From Micavibrio sp. UBA1850 (GTDB lineage: Bacteria; Pseudomonadota; Alphaproteobacteria; Micavibrionales; Micavibrionaceae), in NCBI GenBank assembly GCA_002338525.1, contig DDIM01000011.1, positions 1 through 26,390 of the forward strand: a stretch of DNA of 26,390 nt, written 5' to 3'. This document shows, piece by piece, positions 15,951 through 23,476 of the stretch. Every line of letters starts with the position of its first letter. Positions within the stretch are counted from its first letter, which is position 1. The position numbers were made by a program, and so were the translations under genes. The notes under the pieces were generated by a model, which saw only the letters and a program-made list of their open reading frames with translations, did no database searches and was not told the DNA's origin.

Positions 15951-17465
15951 CTATTCCTTTGTGTCTTTTGGTTTTATTACACGACGAGATGGAAGAGACA
16001 TTGTAACCAATGTTCCCTTTCCTACATCTGAGTCTAGCTCGAGCTGGCCTCCATGCAACTCAACCATTGCACGCGCAAGCGGCAGCCCAAGCCCTGTGCC
16101 TTGCTGCTCTTTTGCGTGTTGGGAGTCCATAATCTGTCCAAAAGGCTCAAGCGCCTCTTTGATTTTATCTTTAGGAATTCCAATTCCGTCATCTTTAACA
16201 GAGATAATTAAATCTTCTGTTTCGTCTTGGTAAACAGACACCTTGATCTCTTGGTCTTTTTTCGAAAACTTGATGGCATTACTTACTAAATTGATAAGAA
16301 CCTGTCTGATGAGGCGCATGTCAGCAATCACATTTAATGATTTTTCTTCTATGTCCATTGTCAGTTTTACCTGACTTTTAAATGCGCGCGACTCCATTAT
16401 ACGAACAACGGATGTCACCAACCCTTTAATGTCGATTTCCTGTTCATCCAGATCAACCTTACCAGATTCGATTTTAGACATATCGAGCACTTCGTTAATA
16501 ATCTCTAAAAGGTGTTTGGCCGATAGATGAATATCGCCTAGATACTCAATATATTTGTCACTTCCTAATGCACCAAACGTCTCGTTCATCATGATTTCTG
16601 AAAATCCGATGACGGCGTTTAGAGGGGTTCTTAATTCGTGGCTCATATTTGCCAAGAAACTAGATTTTGCGTTATTGGCGGCATCGGCACGTTCTTTTGC
16701 CATTCGCAAAGATATTTCCATCTGCTTACGCAACGTAATATCCATCATTGTTTTGACCTGAAATGTTCGCCCCTGGCTGAGGTCAAGGGTGGCCGTTGTG
16801 TACAAGACATTGGCAATTGAGCCGTCTTTACGCATGATGCGCCCCTCGCCCGAGCTACGGATACCCGTATCCATCATGGCATCATAACGCTGAATTTCTT
16901 CTTTTTTTTCACCTGCGGGAAGCAACATGGCAAAGTCTTCACCGACAATGTCTTCGCGTTTCCAGCCATAGGCACGAAGAAAACTATCGTTTACACGCAC
17001 AACTCGGCGGTGGCGATCTGTTACAAAAATTCCGATCTCACTCACATCAAAAATCGAGGTTAAAAGCGATATCGCATCATCACGCTCGCGTTGCAAAATA
17101 GATTCGTCTGTGGTGTCAGGTTGCGCCATAACGTCCATCAAAACCGTCTCGCCATCATCCATGACCACAGGGTTAATCCAAAACCCATAGACGCGAACCG
17201 ATCCGGGTAGAGACGGAAGTGCCTGAATCGTAACAGGCATTTTTTGACGTAAACAAACTTGAAACGCTTGCTCGAAATGACGAACATTTTCATTGTCTAT
17301 AAAGCTTTCCATGTCGCAATTGACGATTTGCTCACGTCTGCGGTGAAAATATTCAATTGCGCGTTGGTTTGCCTCGACAACATGATACTTTTTGTCTTCA
17401 GTCATACGCACCAAAAATCTTGGTACGGGCATCTCATCAAAGAAAATTTTGTGATTAATATCCAT
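15951..17465 (-). CDS. Cytosolic PAS-domain histidine kinase
   Basis: Sensor kinase of 504 residues from the ATG at 17465 (MDINHKIF); a start at 17525 would overlap upp by 41 nt in another frame and is less likely. There is no membrane segment. Two PAS-type sensor domains come first (about residues 5-115 and 125-250; the second has IFVTDRHRRVVRVNDSFLRAYGW). HisKA has the phospho-acceptor His276 in ANMSHELRTPLNAVIGF. The ATPase domain has the N box INLVSNAIKFSKK, then DDGIGIPKD (G1) and QGTGLGLPLARAMVELHGG (G2). There is no receiver domain and no response regulator in the window, so it is an orphan. It ends 3 nt before fur. The ligand is unknown. Confidence 0.93.
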   Translation of the reverse strand: MDINHKIFFDEMPVPRFLVRMTEDKKYHVVEANQRAIEYFHRRREQIVNCDMESFIDNENVRHFEQAFQVCLRQKMPVTIQALPSLPGSVRVYGFWINPVVMDDGETVLMDVMAQPDTTDESILQRERDDAISLLTSIFDVSEIGIFVTDRHRRVVRVNDSFLRAYGWKREDIVGEDFAMLLPAGEKKEEIQRYDAMMDTGIRSSGEGRIMRKDGSIANVLYTTATLDLSQGRTFQVKTMMDITLRKQMEISLRMAKERADAANNAKSSFLANMSHELRTPLNAVIGFSEIMMNETFGALGSDKYIEYLGDIHLSAKHLLEIINEVLDMSKIESGKVDLDEQEIDIKGLVTSVVRIMESRAFKSQVKLTMDIEEKSLNVIADMRLIRQVLINLVSNAIKFSKKDQEIKVSVYQDETEDLIISVKDDGIGIPKDKIKEALEPFGQIMDSQHAKEQQGTGLGLPLARAMVELHGGQLELDSDVGKGTLVTMSLPSRRVIKPKDTKE

Positions 17466-17484
17466 GCTTACTCTAAACGCCCTT

Positions 17485-18153
17485 CTACTTCGCAAATGTT
17501 CCAAAGGCGCGATCGCCCGCATCACCTAAACCAGGTACAATATACGCATTATCATCCAGTTTTTCATCTAAAGCCGCCATGAATATATCAATTTCTGGAT
17601 ATGCTTTACTTAGCTTTTCAACACCTTCTGGTGCGGCAACAAGTCCGGCAAACGTAATATCAGACGCAATAGCGCCAGCCTCTATCAGCAGTTCAACAGC
17701 ATAGACAGCAGACCCACCCGTTGCCAGCATCGGGTCAACAAGTAATACTTTACGCCCCTTTAAATTTGGAAGTTTGTTCAGATACTCTTCAGGGAGTGTC
17801 GTTTCTTCATTACGAGCAACACCAATATGCCCTACACAAGATTGCTTTAAAACAGACTCAAAGCCTGCTGTCATCGCCAAAGCCGCGCGTAAAATAGGCA
17901 CGATTACAGGTGATTGATCAGCTAGAACCGGTGCCGTCATGTCACAAAGCGGTGTTTTAATATTCGTCGTTGTCATTGCCAAATTTTCCGTCACGTATGG
18001 CGCCATCAAAACGGCAATATCCAGTAAATTTTGTTTAAAGACATATGTAGGTGTATCAACCATTCGCATGGTCGAAAGCTTGTCTTCAATTAAAGGATGT
18101 TTCACCACCTTAAAATTTGGGGCGGCACTGAGAGGGCTTGTAATTATAGTCAT
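17485..18153 (-). CDS. upp: Uracil phosphoribosyltransferase
   Basis: Salvage enzyme making UMP from uracil and PRPP. It has 222 residues from the ATG at 18153 (MTIITSPL); an upstream in-frame start would overlap the preceding gene. The PRPP loop is VLLVDPMLATGGSA, the uracil-binding end is YIVPGLGDAGDRAFGT, and IVPILRAALAM and LMAPYVTENLAM are family segments. It sits 10 nt after the GGDEF-like gene and 19 nt before the kinase, in one apparent operon. Confidence 0.95.
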   Translation of the reverse strand: MTIITSPLSAAPNFKVVKHPLIEDKLSTMRMVDTPTYVFKQNLLDIAVLMAPYVTENLAMTTTNIKTPLCDMTAPVLADQSPVIVPILRAALAMTAGFESVLKQSCVGHIGVARNEETTLPEEYLNKLPNLKGRKVLLVDPMLATGGSAVYAVELLIEAGAIASDITFAGLVAAPEGVEKLSKAYPEIDIFMAALDEKLDDNAYIVPGLGDAGDRAFGTFAK

Positions 18154-18163
18154 CCGTATTTCT

Positions 18164-19042
18164 TTACTGTTCCTTATCCAAAAACCTTTGCAGGTCAGTG
18201 GTTTCACTCATGATAACATAGTCATTTCTAACGTCTTTGCAATCATCATGTAGGTCTCTTTTCAAGTCTTCAAGGACGCTGGTGTATTCTTGGCCTGATA
18301 CAGGTTCTGTAATACAAGCTGTCACGTCGTATTGATCCGTGTCTAGATTGTATTTTTTTTCAACATAGCGACGTAACCTCTCATAGAATTTTACACCTCC
18401 AGACACATTCGTATGCTTTAGTGAGATGAAGATGTCATTCTCCCCCACTTTGTAGGCATCATCAAAAACACGAAGATTTGCAAGAACGGAGCTTGTAATC
18501 TCCTTGAACACACCTTCATCATCTTTTGCATCACCTTGAAATATTGAATCGCATCGCATAAGACAAACACAAAAGGCCTGCCCATCACGGACAAATCGTT
18601 CCATCTCACGTTTGTAATCTCGCTCAGCATATTTTGCAGGCGCTAAGCCTGTTTCAGAATCTATGCCTATAGAATCATTCGTTGCATCAAGACTTTTACG
18701 GACATGCTGCGCAAAACGCTGGAAACACTCCATAAAGTCGTTAACACATATTTTTTGAAGCTCGATATCTGTATTTGATTTTTTCTGCTCCGGAATGGTC
18801 AAAACATTATTTTTAGCCTGTTTCAGCTTTTGATGATCTTCAAGAAGCGTGGAACAACAAACTGTGCGCCCCTCAGCTTCCAAAACATCGTAAAATTGTG
18901 TGAAGTAGTCTTCACTAAAGGGCGGAATTTTTGATTTATCTGAGGGATCAAAAATTAAAAACATCATTAACTTGTTAAACCAAGACCTATATTCCGACAG
19001 CAACAGCTCCCCATATCGTCTTAAGTCAGTATTCGCGCTCAT
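18164..19042 (-). CDS. Degenerate GGDEF-domain protein
   Basis: A 292-residue cytosolic protein with a helical N-terminal half (about 1-120) and a C-terminal part that follows the diguanylate cyclase fold. GIDSETGLAPAKYAERDYKREMERF stands where GGDEF domains have D-x-LTGL-x-NR, followed by FCVCLMRCDSIF. The catalytic signature is lost: YKVGENDIFISLKHT replaces R-x-GGDEF. A working cyclase is therefore unlikely; GTP or c-di-GMP binding or a purely structural role are options. The family link is inference from pattern. It is the first gene of the group running to prfC. Confidence 0.7.
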   Translation of the reverse strand: MSANTDLRRYGELLLSEYRSWFNKLMMFLIFDPSDKSKIPPFSEDYFTQFYDVLEAEGRTVCCSTLLEDHQKLKQAKNNVLTIPEQKKSNTDIELQKICVNDFMECFQRFAQHVRKSLDATNDSIGIDSETGLAPAKYAERDYKREMERFVRDGQAFCVCLMRCDSIFQGDAKDDEGVFKEITSSVLANLRVFDDAYKVGENDIFISLKHTNVSGGVKFYERLRRYVEKKYNLDTDQYDVTACITEPVSGQEYTSVLEDLKRDLHDDCKDVRNDYVIMSETTDLQRFLDKEQ

Positions 19043-19125
19043 GATTTACTCCATTAAAATAATGAATATAGGATAGCACAAATGTCAGAAAATATTAGTC
19101 TTTTAATTGATTTTTATGAGAGCAA

Positions 19126-20352
19126 TTACTCTGGAATCCACTCTTTTTGCAATGCATCAAGTGTGTCATTTTTGATCGCCTTACGGATTTCTTTCATAAG
19201 GTGCGTCATAACAGCGACATTATGCTGCGCTACAATTTGACCTGCCAGCTGTTCTTTTGCCTTAAACAAGTGATGAAGGTATCCTTTAGAATACAGAGAG
19301 GAAGACGGATTGCCTAGCTCAGGCCATAATGGGTCCTGATCTTCTTTATATTTAGCATTCAACAGATTAAGACGCTCGTTTGGAGCCCCCTTCATCAATG
19401 CCCATCCATGACGAGCCACACGTGTTGGCAATACACAATCGAACGTATCAATACCAAGACGAACGCATTCAAAAATATCTTTAAATGTCCCAATGCCTAG
19501 CAAATGCACAGGGCGCTCTTGCGCCAAGTTTGGCATACACCACGAAACAATTTCGAAGAACTGATCAAAATTACCACCAAATGTGCCACCGAGTGCCGTA
19601 CCAAAGAATGGTCGACTTGCAGTATATGCGGCGCTTTGCTCGCGAAGGTTTTTATAAATTCCACCCTGAACAACACCATAAACAGCTTGTGCGCCGTTAT
19701 GCTTTTCATCAAACGCCTTCAATGAACGATCCCCCCAACGGTGGCTCATATGCATTGAATCTTCTGTATAGCGCTCAGATACGTGCATCGCAGTACACTC
19801 ATCCAGCTGCACAACAAAGTCTGGCCCTAGTTTGCGCTGAATTTCCATAGCACTTTCAGGCGATAGGAAAAGGTTGCTTCCATCTTTGTAGGATTTGAAA
19901 GACGCGCCCTCTTCTGTAATCTTTGTCAGTGACTGCTTGCGATTAGTTTTGTTATTACGGTGCTTAATCTCGTCCGCATTTACCCCTTCACCCATACAGT
20001 AGATTTGAAACCCACCACTATCAGTCAAGATCGGACCTTCCCAGCCCATAAATTTATGAAGGCCACCCATTTTTTCAACCAAGTCAGCGCCAGGTTGAAT
20101 CATAAGGTGGTATGTGTTTGCAAGAATGAAGTCAGCGCCTGCCTCTTTAACCTGATGAGGATGCAAGCCCTTGATAGAGGCTTTTGTACCACAAAATATA
20201 AAGTTAGGCGTGTCAAAGCCCCCGTGAGGCGTCTCCATGCGCCCTAAACGAGCACGAGACTTCGGGTCTTTATAACTTACATTAAAAGAGAAATTGTCGT
20301 AGGAGATACCTCCAGCCCGACTCAAAAACTGTGTATCTGGCTGATGGCTCAT
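19126..20352 (-). CDS. tgt: Queuine tRNA-ribosyltransferase family, divergent
   Basis: Tgt exchanges guanine-34 of GUN-anticodon tRNAs for preQ1 (bacteria) or queuine. It has 408 residues. Catalytic residues are kept: Asp111 in LTDSGGFQ, Asp184 in QLDECT and the nucleophile Asp305 in FDCVLPTR. Three changes stand out. The zinc Cys of CxCxxC become Leu346, Asn348 and Ser351, while the fourth ligand His377 remains at the expected distance. The substrate loop GGLxVGE reads GGTFGGN (255-261). A basic insert of about 20 residues (122-141) follows the DSGGFQ motif. Activity on tRNA is likely but substrate choice is uncertain. It starts 31 nt after the rpmB stop. Confidence 0.85.
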   Translation of the reverse strand: MSHQPDTQFLSRAGGISYDNFSFNVSYKDPKSRARLGRMETPHGGFDTPNFIFCGTKASIKGLHPHQVKEAGADFILANTYHLMIQPGADLVEKMGGLHKFMGWEGPILTDSGGFQIYCMGEGVNADEIKHRNNKTNRKQSLTKITEEGASFKSYKDGSNLFLSPESAMEIQRKLGPDFVVQLDECTAMHVSERYTEDSMHMSHRWGDRSLKAFDEKHNGAQAVYGVVQGGIYKNLREQSAAYTASRPFFGTALGGTFGGNFDQFFEIVSWCMPNLAQERPVHLLGIGTFKDIFECVRLGIDTFDCVLPTRVARHGWALMKGAPNERLNLLNAKYKEDQDPLWPELGNPSSSLYSKGYLHHLFKAKEQLAGQIVAQHNVAVMTHLMKEIRKAIKNDTLDALQKEWIPE

Positions 20353-20383
20353 AATTAAAATCTATAGCAAAAAATAAATTAGA

Positions 20384-20674
20384 TTATTTCTTAGCAGCCA
20401 AAGCTTCTTCAACCTGTGCCTTAATAGGGCGCAATGAAGCATCAAGCTTTGTTTTTGCTGTGCCTGTCAAATAAGCGTCCAAACCACCTTTGTGGTCAAT
20501 TGTACGCAAACCAGCTGTACTTAGCTTAACGCGAATTGAACGCTTCAAAACTTCACTATAAATGTTTGTTTCTTGGATGTTTGGCAGAAAACGTCTACGC
20601 GTTCTGTTCAACGCGTGAGAAACGTTATTTCCTGATTGAGGTCCTTTACCAGTAACAATACAACGGCGGCTCAT
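20384..20674 (-). CDS. rpmB: 50S ribosomal protein L28
   Basis: Ribosomal protein bL28, 96 residues. The start at 20674 (MSRRCIVTGKGPQSGN) follows AAGGAAT; a longer frame to 20758 is not supported because L28 always begins near this motif. Typical parts are NVSHALNRTRRRFLPN, RVKLSTAGLRTIDHKG and an Ala/Lys-rich tail. Only one Cys, so it is not the zinc-binding form. It has its own promoter-like element at 20739-20768. Confidence 0.97.
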   Translation of the reverse strand: MSRRCIVTGKGPQSGNNVSHALNRTRRRFLPNIQETNIYSEVLKRSIRVKLSTAGLRTIDHKGGLDAYLTGTAKTKLDASLRPIKAQVEEALAAKK

Positions 20675-20738
20675 TTTATTATTCCTTATTCTACTATCTT
20701 TTTCGCGTATTTCACACGATTTACAAATTGAATGCGGA

Positions 20739-20768
20739 TAAATACCCTCTAACCGCATGTGAAGTCAA
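20739..20768 (-). promoter_or_regulatory. Candidate rpmB promoter
   Basis: On the minus strand, -35 TTGACT (20763-20768), an 18-nt spacer and -10 TATTTA (20739-20744), giving a leader of roughly 55-60 nt. An inverted repeat ATGCGG/CCGCAT (20732-20737 and 20753-20758) brackets the -10 and could be an operator. It is the best sigma-70 match I see in the window. Confidence 0.6.
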
Positions 20769-20795
20769 GCTTATATTTGGATATTTGTTGCAAAA

Positions 20796-21833
20796 TCATA
20801 AAATGTAAAACTTATACAACAATAAAAGCCCAAGAATTAGCGCCCCCCATAGGATTGTTGCGACAAACAGAAGGTAGCGTACGCGCTTTACCATATCAAG
20901 ATCAAGCTTGGCCGATACCTTGTCTGGACCACGCCAATCTAAGTTTATGACCCAACCATCTATATCTTTTGCAGGCCCTAAAAGAATCATGTTCAAGGCA
21001 TAGGCCACAATTGACACAACACCATAACCTGACGTTGTGACCAAACCTTTTAATCCCCTAAGTATGTTGGAATGAGGCACGAACAAACAGGACACTAAAA
21101 ATATAACATATGTAATTGGTGCAGAGATAATTCGCACAAGCTTAAGACAAACACTTGCCAGTGATCCTGATCCCTGCCCGGCCCCCATACGGCCCACACG
21201 CCACATAATAAAGCCGATGCCTGACATCATAAATGCCCCCATCAAACCAAAACACAAATAGGCTAGTGAGGGTAAAACTAACATTGTTTCAAATGACATT
21301 AATGAGAAATTAGCCACTGTTCGTACTGTTCCAGCATCATCGACACTGTTTAAATCAACACGTGATGATGCGGCAAGCGCGTAGTAATGACGACCACTAT
21401 TTTTATCTTTTTTATTTTTAAGCGTATGCAAAATTTTGCCGATAAGCGTCCAATGCGCGCCCGTGACCAAGAGCATACATAGCGAGATAACCGCAACGAC
21501 GTCATACATGTAAATACTTTTAGACAGGGCTTGCGTCAAAAACCCTAAACTGAGCGCTATTGCCATTACAGCAATAAATAACATTGCGCCCCTAAAGGCC
21601 AAGGTGGATTTATCTTTATTGGGTTTAAATGCCTTGTCACAAAAGCCACCAAGCAAAGCCTCAAAGATAAACCATAAGGCGGGAATTGATTTCCCCCTGA
21701 TGGTGCCATAGGTATAGCCCAAAATGCTCACAAGCAGAATCGCGGCCAACAGCAAGCTTGCGCGTTCAGGAAAAGATATCACAACATTATGAACAACATC
21801 TGAAATAATATTTGGGGTTTGACTTATATCCAT
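20796..21833 (-). CDS. CobD/CbiB-like membrane protein, degenerate
   Basis: A 345-residue integral membrane protein with several hydrophobic spans (about 25-43, 82-100, 110-128, 183-210, 236-252, 322-340). Its order of segments follows CbiB/CobD, the enzyme joining aminopropanol to adenosylcobyric acid: ASSRVDLNSVDDAGTVRTV matches the GRDTSQL...R region, and the end GPAKDIDGWVINLDWRGP matches the family's GGPNDYFG...W-G block. But the conserved V-A-E-N-T-x-D-G and N-T-L-D-S-M motifs are replaced (FSLMSFETMLV; SGIGFIMWRVG), so catalysis is doubtful. No cobalamin genes are nearby. Homology is fairly likely; function is open. Confidence 0.6.
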   Translation of the reverse strand: MDISQTPNIISDVVHNVVISFPERASLLLAAILLVSILGYTYGTIRGKSIPALWFIFEALLGGFCDKAFKPNKDKSTLAFRGAMLFIAVMAIALSLGFLTQALSKSIYMYDVVAVISLCMLLVTGAHWTLIGKILHTLKNKKDKNSGRHYYALAASSRVDLNSVDDAGTVRTVANFSLMSFETMLVLPSLAYLCFGLMGAFMMSGIGFIMWRVGRMGAGQGSGSLASVCLKLVRIISAPITYVIFLVSCLFVPHSNILRGLKGLVTTSGYGVVSIVAYALNMILLGPAKDIDGWVINLDWRGPDKVSAKLDLDMVKRVRYLLFVATILWGALILGLLLLYKFYIL

Positions 21834-21847
21834 AGTATGAGTTTACC

Positions 21848-22585
21848 ATGAGTTTTTTTAGAAAAACAGAGGCTCTGCGCCACGATACCCATCTTAGTGA
21901 AACATATGCTCGTGATTTTGATATCGACGAACGCATAAGCACAAGAGCCAAACGCTTGGCGCTCAAGGTGAACTTTACGACAGGGCGTATAGAACTCGTT
22001 ATTCCTAAACGTGCGCCACGACACATGATTGATCGTTTTTTGATGCAGCAGCGCGACTGGATCATGCAACGCCAAGCAGAAATGCCAGAAAGCATTTTGT
22101 TTGTCGATGGGCAACGCTTATCCATATGCGGCCACGCAGTCACAATATGTATCCATAAGAATATCTCATTAAAACGCACAAAGATCGCACTTAACGGTGG
22201 CACTTTAGATGTCATGACATATCTAGATGACGCAAGCGCGCGCATTCAACGCTATTTAAAACAACACGCAAAGACACAGTTTGAATTATTGGTTTCACAA
22301 AAAACCAAATCTTTAGGCTTGCCCGCCAACAGCATTTCTGTACGCGACACGAAAAGCCGCTGGGGAAGCTGTTCGCAAGATGGTGATATTTCGCTTTCAT
22401 GGCGTCTTATTTTTGCCCCCTACGATGCGATGGATTATGTCATCGCCCATGAAGTGGCGCATTTAAAACACATGGATCATTCACAAAAATTTTGGAAAGT
22501 ATGTGAGGGGCTGTGCCTCAATTACAAGGCTGGCAAGATTTGGATGAAAGAGAACGGCACTTCATTGATGCGATATGGACGATAA
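21848..22585 (+). CDS. YgjP-type metallopeptidase (DUF45/M48-like)
   Basis: Predicted zinc metallopeptidase, 245 residues, cytosolic. The C-terminal half holds the family core: SVRDTKSRWGSCSQDGDISL, then YVIAHEVAHLKHMDHSQKFW. Zinc ligands are His201 and His205 with catalytic Glu202, and probably His211. The N-terminal part is a beta-strand domain (LALKVNFTTGRIELVIPK). The physiological substrate of the family is not settled. Its ATG is only 14 bp from the start of the divergent membrane-protein gene, so each promoter must lie within the other gene or be very compact. Confidence 0.9.
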   Translation: MSFFRKTEALRHDTHLSETYARDFDIDERISTRAKRLALKVNFTTGRIELVIPKRAPRHMIDRFLMQQRDWIMQRQAEMPESILFVDGQRLSICGHAVTICIHKNISLKRTKIALNGGTLDVMTYLDDASARIQRYLKQHAKTQFELLVSQKTKSLGLPANSISVRDTKSRWGSCSQDGDISLSWRLIFAPYDAMDYVIAHEVAHLKHMDHSQKFWKVCEGLCLNYKAGKIWMKENGTSLMRYGR

Positions 22586-22615
22586 TTCTGACCAAAGACT
22601 ACATTCATGATGACG

Positions 22616-23092
22616 TTAGTAATGCTGATCAACAAAGCCTTGCAGGATGATTTGTGCGGCTAGCTTATCAGTAAGCCCCTTTTGCTTGGCTTTGCGTTTA
22701 TTAATACTGTTATCCACAAAACCATCCCAATAACTATCCACAGCAGCTGTGGATAACCTCTCATCATGAAAGGTGTATGGCGGACATTTAATATGATTTT
22801 GAAGCTCTGACATAAAATCCCGAATAGATTGACAACGCCGCCCTTCAGCCCCGTTCATTTCATAGGGGTAGCCCACAACAAGGCCATCAATATTGTATTC
22901 TTGAATAGCCTCTTCAACCATAAGAGAATCTGCTTTAAACTTTTTGCGTGCAATTGTTTGCAAGGGCGTTGCCACGCCGGTCGTCAGGTTTACAACCGCC
23001 AGCCCAATGGTCTTTGCGCCAACATCCAACCCGAGCAGGCTGGCTTGCTTTGAACATTTTTCTATGAATTCTTGCGCTTCTAAGCTAGACAT
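22616..23092 (-). CDS. ruvX: Holliday junction resolvase-like RuvX/YqgF
   Basis: RNase H-fold nuclease of the YqgF family, linked to pre-16S rRNA processing and possibly to DNA junction resolution. It has 158 residues. Motifs: LLGLDVGAKTIGLAVVN with the first catalytic Asp, LVVGYPYEMNGAEGRR, FHDERLSTAAVDSY with the conserved Glu, and the late acidic residue in LTDKLAAQIIL. It is convergent with the peptidase gene (30-nt gap) and divergent from gatC. The codons for LSTAAVDS and FVDNS carry DnaA-box sequences. Confidence 0.93.
   Translation of the reverse strand: MSSLEAQEFIEKCSKQASLLGLDVGAKTIGLAVVNLTTGVATPLQTIARKKFKADSLMVEEAIQEYNIDGLVVGYPYEMNGAEGRRCQSIRDFMSELQNHIKCPPYTFHDERLSTAAVDSYWDGFVDNSINKRKAKQKGLTDKLAAQIILQGFVDQHY
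22710..22756. promoter_or_regulatory. DnaA-box cluster inside ruvX
   Basis: Within 47 bp: TTATCCACA (22710-22718, exact), CTATCCACA (22734-22742, 8 of 9) and TGTGGATAA (22748-22756, exact, opposite strand). The last two form a perfect 9-bp inverted repeat, TATCCACAG/CTGTGGATA (22735-22743 and 22747-22755), with a 3-nt spacer. It is coding sequence, so chance from conserved residues is possible. Confidence 0.45.
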
Positions 23093-23177
23093 TTGGCTTG
23101 TTTCCCTTTAATTCAAAAAGAGTTAACTTTAATTTTTTAAAACTGTCAAAACAAGAAACGCACCATAGGTTAAAATT

Positions 23178-23471
23178 ATGAGTCAAAATATGGACATTAA
23201 AACAGTAGAACGCGTCGCAATGCTTGCGCGCTTGGATCTAACTGAAGAACAGAAGAATATGCTCGGTGATCAGCTAGGTAATATCCTAGGCTTTGTTGAG
23301 CAATTGTCCGAAGTTGACACTGATAATGTGGAGCCTCTTGCAAGCGTCGTTGATTCATCGCTTCCCCTTCGCAAGGATGAGGTTACAGATGGACAGAAAA
23401 AAGATGACATTTTGGCAAATAGCCCAGAACAAAACGAAGACTTTTTTGTTGTAACAAAGATTGTGGAATAG
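23178..23471 (+). CDS. gatC: Asp/Glu-tRNA amidotransferase subunit C
   Basis: Small subunit that wraps the GatA-GatB interface of the GatCAB complex, which converts Glu-tRNA(Gln) and Asp-tRNA(Asn) to the amidated forms. It has 97 residues. Typical segments are MDIKTVERVAMLARLDLTEE, LGNILGFVEQLSEVDTDNVEP and the end LANSPEQNEDFFVVTKIVE. It is first in the operon, 5 nt before gatA. The 85-bp gap to divergent ruvX must hold both promoters; I see no convincing -35/-10 pair there. Confidence 0.96.
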   Translation: MSQNMDIKTVERVAMLARLDLTEEQKNMLGDQLGNILGFVEQLSEVDTDNVEPLASVVDSSLPLRKDEVTDGQKKDDILANSPEQNEDFFVVTKIVE

Positions 23472-23476
23472 ATTTA

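Noticed and set aside
19100..19135. Terminator after tgt
   Set aside because: Only a 4-bp AGAG/CTCT stem around the stop codon, too weak to call.
19082..19243. 53-codon plus-strand frame with a weak AGGATA ahead of its ATG
   Set aside because: Most of it is antisense to the 3' end of tgt, with no terminator or partner gene; a chance frame is the simpler reading.
19485..19850. 121-codon open frame on the plus strand
   Set aside because: Lies fully antisense within tgt, lacks a recognisable product, and other frames of tgt are open too because of base composition.
22710..22756. Replication origin
   Set aside because: DnaA boxes are clustered, but the region is coding, has no AT-rich unwinding element and none of the usual origin neighbours such as dnaA, dnaN or parAB.
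23093..23177. Promoter pair between ruvX and gatC
   Set aside because: TAAAAT-like sequence precedes the gatC start but has no credible -35 partner at normal spacing.
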